A DNA stretch of 64,000 nucleotides from JBFYTX01 sp963739515 (GTDB taxonomy: Bacteria > Chloroflexota > Dehalococcoidia > Dehalococcoidales > RBG-16-60-22): NCBI GenBank assembly GCA_963739515.1, contig CAVUAO010000003.1, forward strand, positions 434,001-498,000, in the 5' to 3' direction. The notes below the pieces were generated by a model, which did not search any database, was not told the origin of the DNA, and saw only the letters and a list, made by a program, of their open reading frames with translations. Positions 52,309 to 61,105 of the stretch are shown here, piece by piece (the first letter of the stretch is position 1; every line of letters begins with the position of its first letter). The position numbers and the translations under genes were made by a program.

Positions 52309-52935
52309 ATGGTATATGTTCAAAATCATCAAGGGACTTTAAATAATCACAAAAACAATAAATTCGCTATAGATTATTTAAAAGGTAGTATAGGCCAAGC
52401 AGTTATAGCTACTTACCTTCGCGAGTTTAAATACGAAATATATCCGTACGGATACGAAAACAATTATGCTAACATTACCCGTTTTATTAAAAGAGATTAT
52501 TCAAACGCCACTTTTTCTAAACTCAGGTCTATGCCCGACTTGCTTGTGTTCGATAGAGACAATGAAGAAGTCTTTCTATTACAGATAAAGGTAACAAGCC
52601 AGAAAGATGAATCAAGATATTGGATAAAAAAAGAACACCTCTACAGCTATAAAAAATACTGGCCGGAGGCATTATTAATCATCTATTACATTCCCACAGC
52701 AAACATATATTGTCGCAGGATAGGGGATATAAAAAACTACAATGAAATGACACTCTCGAATAGCTCCGAGGCTGGTTATTATCTGAAAACTACCGATTTC
52801 TCCAATCTACCCGATATTTTTCAGCTCATTAAACTTGATAGATATAAAGAATTAAGAGAAGAAATAAAGAGTACACTTAAAGAATACACACAGGTATCTA
52901 CGCAATTAGGGATGGATTTTTTCAAATCCTCCTAA
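52309..52935 (+). CDS. AT-rich orphan, PD-(D/E)XK nuclease-like
   Basis: The 208-residue protein is much more AT-rich than its neighbours and has no close family I recognise. The stretch PDLLVFDRDNEEVFLLQIKV has the D...(Q/E)xK spacing of PD-(D/E)XK nucleases, with Gln-x-Lys replacing Glu-x-Lys. A Trp/Tyr-rich part (YSYKKYWPEALLIIYYIP) follows, as in resolvase/restriction-like folds. The ATG has no clear ribosome binding site. It may be a remnant of a mobile restriction or defence unit; no methyltransferase partner is next to it. Confidence 0.55.
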   Translation: MVYVQNHQGTLNNHKNNKFAIDYLKGSIGQAVIATYLREFKYEIYPYGYENNYANITRFIKRDYSNATFSKLRSMPDLLVFDRDNEEVFLLQIKVTSQKDESRYWIKKEHLYSYKKYWPEALLIIYYIPTANIYCRRIGDIKNYNEMTLSNSSEAGYYLKTTDFSNLPDIFQLIKLDRYKELREEIKSTLKEYTQVSTQLGMDFFKSS

Positions 52936-52950
52936 TACTTCGCCTCATTC

Positions 52951-54126
52951 TTATCTTAAAAACATGGGCATACCGATGTATTGTTTAATTTTAGGCCGGT
53001 AATTTTCCACGTCGTAGAACTTATCAACATCAACACGTTTTTTCCCGGAGGTTATCGTGTCCACCGGGACGGAAGTATAGCGTCCCTCGTTTAAAGCCAC
53101 CATCCGGCCGTACTTGCCCTGCTTTATCAGCTGTACCGCGAGGTGGCCGTAGCAGGTCGCCACCATGCGGTCGAGGGAATCCGGGGCGCCGGAACGCATC
53201 AGGTAAGCCAGCTGCTGGTAAAGCACGTCCTCACCGGTGAGACGCTTGATTTCCTCGGCGAGAATCAGGCCGATACCGCCCAGCTTGCGGTGCCCGAACA
53301 TGTCCGCCTCCCCCCTCTCAATGACTTCTCCGCCCTCGAACTTCGCCCCCTCGGAAATCGTCATGATGGCATAGTGAGAAGGGTTAACCCTCCTATCTTC
53401 CATCAGGAAATCCGTCAGTTTCTGAAGGTCGACGGTGACCTCGGAAATTACGGCGCGGTCGACGAAGGACAGGTAAGCGCTGATGAGGCTGGTCTCGCCC
53501 GACTGCCGGCCGAAAAGCTCGACGACGGCGATGCGCTCATGCGAGCCGGCGGTGGTGCGGATATTGGTGATAAACTCGACGCTGCGCGTCACAGCGGTGG
53601 AAAACCCGATGCAATAGTCCGTGCCGAAGACATCATTATCCATGGTCTTGGGGATAGCCAGGATGGGCACGCCTTCCTTATGCAGGCGGACGCCGAAGCT
53701 CAGAGTATCATCGCCGCCGATGGGCACCACCACATCGATGCCCAGATGCTCGATGATATGCTTCACGTAGTCGGTATAGTCCATCGTCCCCTTCGCGTCG
53801 ACCTTACGGCCCCACTTAGAGTTTTTCAGGCAGTCGGGGACCTTATCGGCGGGGAGTTTTTCGGGGTTGGTGCGGGAGGTATGGAGGAAAGTGCCGCCGG
53901 ACCGGTCCACCGTACGAACGTCTTTAGCCGCCAGGTCGCGGACATAAAAGTCGTAAGTCGCCGGTTCATCCAGATTGTAATAAAGCAGACCCGCCCAGCC
54001 GCGGCTGATGCCGATGACCCGGTAGCCCTCGTCCAGGGCGCTGGTAACGACCGCCTTGATGCAGGGATTGAGCCCGGGCACATCACCGCCGCCGGTAAGA
54101 ATGCCGATTGTTTTGTTCATCGCCAT
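52951..54126 (-). CDS. 6-phosphofructokinase, PPi-type signature
   Basis: The 391-residue enzyme phosphorylates fructose 6-phosphate in glycolysis. The active-site segment is IGGDDTLSFG and the PKTMDND motif follows: Asp in GGDD and Lys in PKT are the residues that mark pyrophosphate-dependent enzymes, whereas ATP enzymes have Gly at both. So PPi is the likely phosphoryl donor and the reaction may be reversible. MTISEGAKF and RLTGEDVLYQQLAYLMRSG are also typical. An ATP-dependent variant cannot be excluded by sequence alone. Confidence 0.88.
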   Translation of the reverse strand: MAMNKTIGILTGGGDVPGLNPCIKAVVTSALDEGYRVIGISRGWAGLLYYNLDEPATYDFYVRDLAAKDVRTVDRSGGTFLHTSRTNPEKLPADKVPDCLKNSKWGRKVDAKGTMDYTDYVKHIIEHLGIDVVVPIGGDDTLSFGVRLHKEGVPILAIPKTMDNDVFGTDYCIGFSTAVTRSVEFITNIRTTAGSHERIAVVELFGRQSGETSLISAYLSFVDRAVISEVTVDLQKLTDFLMEDRRVNPSHYAIMTISEGAKFEGGEVIERGEADMFGHRKLGGIGLILAEEIKRLTGEDVLYQQLAYLMRSGAPDSLDRMVATCYGHLAVQLIKQGKYGRMVALNEGRYTSVPVDTITSGKKRVDVDKFYDVENYRPKIKQYIGMPMFLR

Positions 54127-54214
54127 ACCTCTAACGTGTTGGTTGTACCTATTCTCCGACTTTTTGCGGGAGAATTCAATAATTTGTGGAGGAAAGGGAG
54201 ACGCGAATTGTTTC

Positions 54215-55413
54215 CTATTGGCCCGCCGGGGTGTGAACGATAATCCGCCGCATGCCGAGCCAGTAAATCAGGCTGACGGCGACCATTCCGGCGCCGACGA
54301 TGCCGAAAGTCATACGATATGAAGTAGCGGTAATCAGCGCCCCGGCCACCATCGGGCCGGTCGATTGGCCAACATCCATAATGCTGGAGAGTACGCCCAG
54401 GGCGCCTCCCCGCCCCTGCGACGCGACAGGTCAGCCACGAGGGCCGAGGTGGAAGCGGTGACCGTGGCCAGCCCGAGTCCGAACACGGCGATCAGCACCG
54501 CGATGACAAAATAATTGGAGGACAGGATAAGAACGGCGGTGGCGATACCTCCCAACGCCAGCCCGGCGGTAATCAGCGGTAAACGCCCGTAGCGGTCCGA
54601 CAGGCGCCCCATGATGGGCTTGGTAAACGTCGCCGCTAATATTTGAAGGGTAAACAACAGGCCTATCTCCCAGGCTTTATAGCCGAGTTTTTCATTCAGA
54701 TAAACCGGCAGGAATGTTTCAATGGCGCCATAGGCGAAATATTGCACCGCCTCGATGCCGCTCGTGGCCAGAATTCCCGGGTGACGAAAAACAAAAGCGA
54801 TTTCCTGGCCGTACTCGCCGCGCTGGCTTTTAAAAGCCTGCCAGGCCGAGACGGAGGTATTGGTCGCCAGCGGCAGCCGAACAGCCGCCAGGAAAGCCAT
54901 GACCCCGGCGACGCCGTCCGCCAGGTAGACCCAATGGAAATTATCGCCGAAGATGAGGAGACCGCCGACAAACGGAGCGATAAAACGCCCGATCATGGTA
55001 GCCGAGGAATACCAGGCCATGCGCTCGCCGCGCCCTTTTTCATAAGTATCGGCGACAACGGCCATGGCGACCGGCCCCAGGATGGCGGTGGCCAGGCCGT
55101 GATAGATGCGCACCAGGACCAACTGCCAGGGCTCGGTGATTAACAGATATAAGAAAGGGGCGGTGGCAAACACGATAGCGGCCATCAGTATCACGCGGCG
55201 GCGCCCGATGAGGTCGGAGAGAATGCCCGCGGGCAGGCTCACCACAATGCCGACAACCGTTGACGCCGCCGCAATAAAGCCCAGGGTGGACACGGGCACC
55301 CCCATCGAGCGGATGAACAGCGGCAGCGCTGGATTTTTGGCCATCGTCGAGCTAAAGATGGCCAGGCCGCCCATGATACAGAGCAGGATAAAAGGCGAAA
55401 CCTTGATTCTCAC
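54215..55413 (-). pseudogene. MFS transporter, frameshifted near the C-terminus
   Basis: The intact product would be about 399 aa with 12 transmembrane helices and the MFS motif SDLIGRRRVILMA. A one-base deletion near 54405-54420, beside CCCC runs, shifts the last fifth. The unbroken frame stops at 54334 (APWAYSPALWMLANR is nonsense), while LGVLSSIMDVGQSTGPMVAG and TFGIVGAGMVAVSLI continue in another frame to the stop at 54215. The substrate is unknown. Like the other three frameshifts, this may be a sequencing artefact. Confidence 0.75.
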
Positions 55414-55517
55414 TAGATAATAATTCTACTTTATTAATGTCGTAATATTCAAAATTTTTAGAGAGGTCAATAACATTGTATAATATTAACCAAGCTCATC
55501 AGAAAGGGGGGACCAAT

Positions 55518-55955
55518 ATGAAATGGGTTACACGTTCTCATGTTCACGTCGACAGGGTTGCCTGTCCCTGGCTCATCAGCCGTTTTATCGATAACGAAGC
55601 CGAATTCCTTTTCGTGCCGCCAAACCAGGTAAAAGCCATCGCGGAAAAGACCGGGGCTATTGCTTTCGACGCGATGGGTCTAACTGAACTCGACCATCAC
55701 GAAGGGCGCTGCTCATTCGAATCGATAATCCTCAAGTACGAGCTCAAGGACCCGGCGCTGCTGCGCATAGCTAAGATAGTGCACTCCGCTGACGTTGCCC
55801 CCGATATCGACAAGGACCCGATTGCCCGCGGGCTGGAAGCGATCGCCGTCGGTTACAGCCTGCGCTATCCCGACGACGAGGAGAACCTGGCACGACAGTT
55901 CGAGGTATATGATTCTTTATACGCCTGGTGCCGACTGCAAGTTGCCAAGGGCTAA
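55518..55955 (+). CDS. ChrB C-terminal-domain protein
   Basis: The 145-residue protein matches the C-terminal domain of ChrB, a chromate-resistance regulator: WVTRSHVHVDRVACPWLISRF, then LTELDHHEGRCSFE. The His/Cys/Asp clusters could bind metal. The N-terminal DNA-binding half of ChrB is absent, so this is a stand-alone domain whose link to chromate is only by homology. An AAAGGGGGG stretch precedes the ATG. There is no ChrA transporter next to it; the neighbours are an MFS gene and an AhpD-like gene. Confidence 0.8.
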   Translation: MKWVTRSHVHVDRVACPWLISRFIDNEAEFLFVPPNQVKAIAEKTGAIAFDAMGLTELDHHEGRCSFESIILKYELKDPALLRIAKIVHSADVAPDIDKDPIARGLEAIAVGYSLRYPDDEENLARQFEVYDSLYAWCRLQVAKG

Positions 55956-55985
55956 CCAGTTAACCGTCCGGTCCCAGTGAACAAA

Positions 55986-56327
55986 TTACCACTTGCCCAG
56001 TTCTTCCAGCGCCTTGACCACGCGCCACGTCTCGGCGCTGACGGCGGTACCCCCCATAACAATGGCAACCGCTACAGTTTCCAGAATTTCAGCTTTAGTG
56101 GCCCCGGCTTTGACGGCGTCTTTAGTCTGCCCGATGATGCACCGCGTACAGCCCGCCATAAAACCGGCAGCCAAAGCGATGAGGCGCTTCGTTTTAGAGT
56201 CCAGCGCGCCGTCCTGATATACTCCTTTCCTGAAGGCGGAATAAGGCGCCATCAATATCGGCAGCCCGGCGTCAAACTTATCCCGGTACTTCGCCGTCTC
56301 GTCGTAGTAACTTACCTGGTTTTCCAT
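55986..56327 (-). CDS. Carboxymuconolactone decarboxylase/AhpD-like protein
   Basis: This 113-residue CMD-fold protein has the CXXC motif GCTRCIIGQTKDAVKAG. AhpD uses such a Cys pair with a downstream His for peroxidase activity; here the usual His three residues after the second Cys is Gln, so activity may differ. It is convergent with the ChrB-like gene. AAAGGAGG precedes the ATG on the minus strand. Peroxide or thiol redox function is a guess from the fold. Confidence 0.82.
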   Translation of the reverse strand: MENQVSYYDETAKYRDKFDAGLPILMAPYSAFRKGVYQDGALDSKTKRLIALAAGFMAGCTRCIIGQTKDAVKAGATKAEILETVAVAIVMGGTAVSAETWRVVKALEELGKW

Positions 56328-56471
56328 AGTGAATCACCTCCTTTCCATCATCATAACACCACCGGTCTTTTTTAACGAAAGATAGGGTGGAAAAGAAAAA
56401 CGGGGAGTATTCGTCATCCACTTGATAACGGGTCTTGACAAGATATCATCGAATATGTTAATGTTTATATC

Positions 56472-56490
56472 GTTGATTATTTTAGTCAAC
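56472..56490 (+). promoter_or_regulatory. Rrf2-type operator candidate
   Basis: Inverted repeat GTTGA-TTATTTTAG-TCAAC (56472-56490) overlaps the leader of the Rrf2 gene, 26 bases before the start. TTGACA at 56435-56440 lies upstream with a weak TTAATG 17 bp later. The arms resemble the TTAGTCAAC half of Fe-S Rrf2 sites. Autoregulation is inferred. Confidence 0.5.
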
Positions 56491-56515
56491 TATTATTATA
56501 TTTCGAGGCGAGACA

Positions 56516-56959
56516 GTGAAATTATCCACCAAGACGCGGTACGGCACCCGAGCGCTTTTAGAGCTGGCGCTGCATAAAGGGGAGGGGCCGGTGTTTTTAA
56601 AGGACATCGCCAGGCGGCAGCAGATTTCGCTGCCCTACCTGGAACACTTGGTAGCCCCGTTAATTGCCGGAGGCATTATCCGCAGCGCTAAGGGGCCGCG
56701 GGGAGGAATATCTCTCGTTAAAGAACCTGAAGAGATAAAACTTAGTGAAATCGTCCGGCTCCTCGAAGGCTCGCTGGCCCCGGTAGAGTGCGTCGATAAT
56801 CCGAAAACGTGCCGCCGCTCGCAGTCCTGCGCTACGCGTGACGTGTGGGGTCAGCTCAAAGAGGCGATCGACGGCGTGCTGGAATCCACGACCCTCCACG
56901 ACCTCGCGGAAAAACAGAAGAAAAAAGGCCGGGCGGAATCGGAGATGTATTACATCTAA
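56516..56959 (+). CDS. Rrf2-family transcriptional regulator (Cys-containing)
   Basis: This 147-residue Rrf2 protein has a winged-helix (TRYGTRALLELALHKGEG, then LKDIARRQQISLPYLEHLV) and an Fe-S-type Cys trio VECVDNPKTCRRSQSC near residue 90-105, as in IscR-like sensors. It starts at a GTG. It is encoded 14 bases ahead of cysK and likely senses cluster or cysteine status to control the downstream sulfur genes. Whether it binds an Fe-S cluster is not shown. Confidence 0.88.
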   Translation: MKLSTKTRYGTRALLELALHKGEGPVFLKDIARRQQISLPYLEHLVAPLIAGGIIRSAKGPRGGISLVKEPEEIKLSEIVRLLEGSLAPVECVDNPKTCRRSQSCATRDVWGQLKEAIDGVLESTTLHDLAEKQKKKGRAESEMYYI

Positions 56960-56973
56960 AGAAGGACAGGAAA

Positions 56974-57987
56974 ATGACGAGTGCAATAAAAAACATCGAA
57001 TATACCAAATATCATACGCTTAAAGTGCCGAAACTTACCCGGGGCATCGCCGGGAGCGTCCTGGAAACCATCGGGAACACGCCGCTGGTAAGGCTGAACC
57101 GCATTACCGAAGGGGCCGGGGCGGAAGTGGCGGCCAAGCTGGAATATTTCAACCCGGGCAGCAGCGTCAAGGACAGGATAGGCGTGGCGATGGTTCTCGA
57201 CGGGGAAGCCAAAGGACTCATTAAAAAGGGCACGGTCATCGTCGAGCCGACCAGCGGCAACACTGGTATCGCCCTGGCCTTCGTCTGCGCCGCCCGGGGC
57301 TATAAACTCATCCTGACCATGCCGGAGACGATGTCGATAGAGAGGAGACAACTCCTCGCCGTTTTCGGGGCGGAGTTGGTATTAACGCCCGGCGCCGAAG
57401 GGATGGCGGGGGCGATAAAGAGGGCCGAGCAACTGGCGGCGGAGAACCCCAATTACTTTATCCCGCAGCAGTTTGAAAACCCGGCCAACCCCGAGATACA
57501 CCGGCTGACGACCGCCGAGGAAATCTGGCGGGACACCGACGGCAGGGTGGATATTTTAGTGGCCGGCGTGGGCACCGGCGGCACCATCACCGGTACGGCC
57601 GAGGCAATCAAAGCCAGGAAAACAGGATTCAAGGCTATCGCGGTGGAGCCGGAGGGTTCCCCGGTGCTTTCCGGGGGGAAAGCGGGGTCGCACAAAATCC
57701 AGGGCATCGGCGCCGGGTTCGTGCCCCAAATTTTAAAGAAAGCGCTTATCGACGAAATAATCACCGTCAGCAACGAAAACGCGGGCATTACCGCCCGGCG
57801 ACTGGCCCGGGAAGAGGGCATACTGGCGGGGATATCGTCGGGGGCGGCGGCCTGGGCGGCGGTACAGGTCGCCAAGAGGCCGGAAAACGCCGGCAAGCTC
57901 ATCGTCGTGGTGCTGCCGGACACGGGCGAACGCTACTTATCGACCTGGCTTTTCCAGGAACCTGCCAACGGCAGTAAGAATATCTAG
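56974..57987 (+). CDS. cysK: Cysteine synthase (O-acetylserine sulfhydrylase)
   Basis: PLP-dependent enzyme (337 aa) that makes cysteine from O-acetylserine and sulfide. The PLP Lys lies in NPGSSVKDRIG, the phosphate loop is GVGTGGTITG, and TSGNTGIAL binds the substrate carboxylate. The first ~25 residues before LETIGNTPLVRL form a nonstandard extension. The ATG at 56974 follows GAAGGACAGG. It is part of the Rrf2-cysK-DUF39-nifS group. Cystathionine-beta-synthase-type use of other acceptors cannot be ruled out. Confidence 0.92.
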   Translation: MTSAIKNIEYTKYHTLKVPKLTRGIAGSVLETIGNTPLVRLNRITEGAGAEVAAKLEYFNPGSSVKDRIGVAMVLDGEAKGLIKKGTVIVEPTSGNTGIALAFVCAARGYKLILTMPETMSIERRQLLAVFGAELVLTPGAEGMAGAIKRAEQLAAENPNYFIPQQFENPANPEIHRLTTAEEIWRDTDGRVDILVAGVGTGGTITGTAEAIKARKTGFKAIAVEPEGSPVLSGGKAGSHKIQGIGAGFVPQILKKALIDEIITVSNENAGITARRLAREEGILAGISSGAAAWAAVQVAKRPENAGKLIVVVLPDTGERYLSTWLFQEPANGSKNI

Positions 57988-58080
57988 TCGAGGTGGTGAG
58001 ATGATGATATTATGGACAATGCGCTGCCCGGAAGGGCTTAACAGGCGATAAAAAAATAGAGAGAAAGGGTAACGCATCAA

Positions 58081-59283
58081 ATGAAAACCATCGCGGAAAT
58101 CAACGAAAAAATCAAAAAAGGGCAGGCGGTCGTCGTGACCGCCGAGGAAATCATCGGTATCGTTAAAGAGAAGGGGGCGGCCAGGGCGGCGCGGGAAGTG
58201 GACGTGGTCACCACCGGCACCTTCGGCCCGATGTGCTCCTCCGGCGCCTACATCAACGTGGGGCACACCAAGCCGCGCATCAAAATCGGCGGCGGGCGGG
58301 CTTCGCTTAACGACGTCCCGGTCTATACCGGCTTTGCCGCCGTGGATATCTACATCGGCTGCACAGCCCTACCCGACGACGACCCCCGGAACTACGTCCA
58401 CCCCGGCGACTTCATCTACGGCGGCGGGCACGTCATCGAGGAGCTGGTCGCCGGCAAAGACGTCCGGCTGGTAGCCAGCGCCTACGGCACGGACTGCTAT
58501 CCCAAGAAAAAGCTGGAAACCCTGATAAATCTCAAAGACGTCAATGAAGCCGTGCTTTTCAATCCGCGCAACGCCTACCAGAACTATAACGTCGCGGTGA
58601 ACCTATCAAGCAAAACGATATATACCTACATGGGCGTCCTGAAGCCCAACCTGGGCAACGCCAACTACTGCAGCGCCGGGCAGCTCTCGCCACTGCTGAA
58701 CGACCCCCTCTATAAGACTATCGGCATCGGGACGAGGATATTCCTGGGCGGGGGGGTGGGCTACGTTGCCTGGCAGGGCACGCAGCACAATCCGGGCGCG
58801 CCGCGGGGGGAAAACGGGGTGCCTAAAAAGCCCGCCGGGACGCTGGCGGTCATCGGCGACCTCAAGCAAATGAAGTCGGCCTACCTGCGCGGCATCAGCA
58901 TGCAGGGCTACGGCGCCAGCATGGTGGTCGGCATCGGCGTGCCGATTCCCATACTTAATGAGGAAATCCTGAAGTACACGGCGGTCACGGACGCGGAGAT
59001 ATTCGCCCCCATCGTCGACTATTCCGAGGCATATCCCCAGAGAAAGCCGGACACGCTGGGCGAGGTCAGCTATGCGCAGCTCAAGACCGGCAAGATAGAA
59101 GTCAAAGGCAAACAGGTGCCGACGTCGTCGCTTTCAAGCTATCCTAAAGCGGTGGAAATCGCCAACGAGCTGAAATCCTGGATAAAGAAGGGCGAGTTCA
59201 CGCTGACGGAGGCGGTGACACCCCTGCCGGGGGTTGAAGCCGGCATCGCTATCAAGAGCCTGGAAGAACGGGCGATACCATAA
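58081..59283 (+). CDS. DUF39 homocysteine-forming protein
   Basis: This 400-residue DUF39 protein matches the family shown in methanogens to form homocysteine from aspartate semialdehyde and sulfide. Visible features include VTTGTFGPMCSSGA, YIGCTALPDDDP and SAYGTDCYPKKK, with several conserved Cys. In methanogens the partner is a separate NIL/4Fe-4S protein; none is encoded here beside it. The ATG follows GAGAGAAAGGG. It is bracketed by cysK and nifS, so sulfide handling is its likely context. Confidence 0.85.
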   Translation: MKTIAEINEKIKKGQAVVVTAEEIIGIVKEKGAARAAREVDVVTTGTFGPMCSSGAYINVGHTKPRIKIGGGRASLNDVPVYTGFAAVDIYIGCTALPDDDPRNYVHPGDFIYGGGHVIEELVAGKDVRLVASAYGTDCYPKKKLETLINLKDVNEAVLFNPRNAYQNYNVAVNLSSKTIYTYMGVLKPNLGNANYCSAGQLSPLLNDPLYKTIGIGTRIFLGGGVGYVAWQGTQHNPGAPRGENGVPKKPAGTLAVIGDLKQMKSAYLRGISMQGYGASMVVGIGVPIPILNEEILKYTAVTDAEIFAPIVDYSEAYPQRKPDTLGEVSYAQLKTGKIEVKGKQVPTSSLSSYPKAVEIANELKSWIKKGEFTLTEAVTPLPGVEAGIAIKSLEERAIP

Positions 59284-59346
59284 TAGCTCATCCCCTCCCC
59301 CCTCACCGATAACGGAAGAGGGGGGAGGGGATTATCGAAAACGCCA

Positions 59347-60513
59347 ATGATGAAACGAATCTATCTCGACTATGCCGCCACCACGCCCGTACACTCCGAC
59401 GTGCTCGAGGCGATGTTGCCATATTTCAGCGAGGTGTACGGGAACCCCTCCAGCATCCACACCTGCGGGCAGGAGGCGAGGGCGGCGGTAGAGGGAGCCA
59501 GGGCTCAAGTTGCCCGCCTTATCGGTGCTAAAGACGAAGAATTATGCTTTACCGGCGGCGGCTCCGAAGCCGACAATTTCGCCCTTACGGGCGCCGCATG
59601 GGCCAGCGAGAAAAAGGGCAGGCACATCATCACCACCGCCATCGAGCACCACGCGGTACTGGAAACCTGCAAGTCACTTGAAAAAAAGGGCTTTAAGGTC
59701 ACTTACCTGGCGGTAGACGAATACGGCAGGGTCGACCCCGAAATTATCAAGAAGGCGGTCACTCCCGGCACCATCCTGATTTCCGTGATGCACGCCAACA
59801 ACGAGGTAGGCACCGTACAACCGCTGGCAGAAATAAGCAAGATAGCCCGTGAAAAGGGCATCCTGTTTCATACCGACGCCGTCCAGACGGTCGGACATAT
59901 ACCGACGGACGTGAATACGCTCGGGGTGGACCTGCTTTCCATGTCCGCTCACAAATTGTACGGGCCGAAGGGGGTGGGGGCATTATATATCAGGAAGGGG
60001 ACACACATGGTCCCTTTCATGAGGGGCGGGGGGCAGGAAAGCGGCCGTCGGGCCGGCACGGAGAATGTCCCGGGAATAGTTGGCTTCGGTAAGGCGGCGG
60101 AGATAGCCCAAAGGGAGATGAACGAAGAAGTCGCGCGGCTGACCGGGCTCCGCGACGGGTTCATCGCGGCGTTACAAAAAAATATCAAAGGCATCAAGCT
60201 TAACGGCCATCCCGTGCAAAGACTGCCCAATAATATCAACGTCAGCATCGATTACGTGGAAGGGGAAGCGATGCTGCTCAACCTCGACGCCAAAGGCATC
60301 TGCGCATCGACGGGGTCGGCGTGCAGCTCGGGAAACCTGGAGCCTTCCCACGTGCTCCTCGCCACCGGGTGTACCCACGCGCAGGCGCACGGCTCTCTTA
60401 GATTTACGCTGGGTAAATGGACGACCGAAGCGGACTTGAAAAAGGTGCTGGAGGTATTGCCTCCAATCGTGGCAAAGCTGAGGGCGATGTCCCCGCTGGC
60501 GAAAGATAAATAG
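59347..60513 (+). CDS. Cysteine desulfurase, NifS/IscS type
   Basis: A 388-residue PLP enzyme that takes sulfur from cysteine and makes a persulfide. The PLP Lys is in MSAHKLYGPKG, with HTDAVQTVG as the cofactor-contact segment and the catalytic Cys in STGSACSSGN. A His-containing N-terminus (LDYAATTPVH) is standard. This is one of two such genes 3 kb apart, and no scaffold gene is next to it. Two ATGs in a row are possible starts. A short GC-rich hairpin sits in the leader. Confidence 0.93.
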   Translation: MMKRIYLDYAATTPVHSDVLEAMLPYFSEVYGNPSSIHTCGQEARAAVEGARAQVARLIGAKDEELCFTGGGSEADNFALTGAAWASEKKGRHIITTAIEHHAVLETCKSLEKKGFKVTYLAVDEYGRVDPEIIKKAVTPGTILISVMHANNEVGTVQPLAEISKIAREKGILFHTDAVQTVGHIPTDVNTLGVDLLSMSAHKLYGPKGVGALYIRKGTHMVPFMRGGGQESGRRAGTENVPGIVGFGKAAEIAQREMNEEVARLTGLRDGFIAALQKNIKGIKLNGHPVQRLPNNINVSIDYVEGEAMLLNLDAKGICASTGSACSSGNLEPSHVLLATGCTHAQAHGSLRFTLGKWTTEADLKKVLEVLPPIVAKLRAMSPLAKDK

Positions 60514-60547
60514 TAATCAGTCCGCGGTCTTTGTCCTATACATTTAT

Positions 60548-60890
60548 ACTCACCCCCTTTATACTCACCCCCTTAATCCCCCCTTCTGCGCCAAGGCTTC
60601 GAAGGGCAGGCCTCTCAAACTAATTTATTTTCAGAATTGGATTTTTACCATGTTTGAGAGGGGGCTTCGCCCCCTCTCGCTGCGCACTCCTTTGAAATAA
60701 CGGGACGTTTAAGAGGGACGAAAGAGAGACTAAAAACCCTCTTAATCTCCCTTTACGAAAGGGAGAAAGATACGGTAAGGCGATTGATGGAATGTCCCCC
60801 GGGGCGTCTAAGAGGGGTCTTGACCCCTCTTGCTAATTCCTCCCCCTCTCCTTGAAAGGAGTAGGGGGACAAGGGGGGTAAGGTAAAATT
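60548..60890. repeat. Intergenic palindromic repeat cluster after the first nifS gene
   Basis: This occupies most of a 592-bp gene-free gap. ACTCACCCCCTTTATACTCACCCCCTTAATC is followed by CTCTCAAACTAATTT...CATGTTTGAGAGGGGG, GAGGGGGCTTCGCCCCCTC, AGAGGGACGAAAGAGAGAC, GTCTAAGAGGGGTCTTGACC and a closing GGGGGTAAGG. It is the longest copy after the 40-kb field. Confidence 0.85.
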
Positions 60891-60946
60891 CCAGATATCT
60901 TGCCCCAGTAAGAGTTTATGTTATAAAATATAACCACAACTGAATA

Positions 60947-61038
60947 GAGCACTAGGGGAGCTGGAAAGGCTGAGAGTTCCCGATTTCTTCGGGACCACCC
61001 TTTGAACCTGAACTCGGTAATACGAGCGTAGGGAAGTG
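60947..61038 (+). promoter_or_regulatory. TPP riboswitch (thi element)
   Basis: Conserved segments in order: AGGGGAGCTGG, GGCTGAGAG, ACCCTTTGAACCTGAACTC, GGTAATACGAG and CGTAGGGAAGTG, which is the thiamine-pyrophosphate aptamer. A weak promoter (TTGCCC 60900-60905, 16 bp, TATAAA 60922-60927) lies upstream. The downstream hairpin at 61045-61083 is an expression platform that ends transcription when TPP is bound. Confidence 0.95.
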
Positions 61039-61044
61039 AAAGAG

Positions 61045-61083
61045 AACCAGAAGGCCGTTCCTTTTCCGCCTCTGGTTTTTTTA
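61045..61083 (+). terminator. Riboswitch-linked terminator
   Basis: AACCAGA (61045-61051) pairs with TCTGGTT (61071-61077), plus GGC/GCC with a bulged A. A run of seven T's follows. It is the expression platform of the TPP riboswitch. Confidence 0.9.
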
Positions 61084-61105
61084 TTAACGTTAAGGAGGCT
61101 TAAAA

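Noticed and set aside
53143..54243. Antisense frame of 366 codons over the phosphofructokinase gene
   Set aside because: The opposite strand has an unambiguous family match; the frame has no homology I can see.
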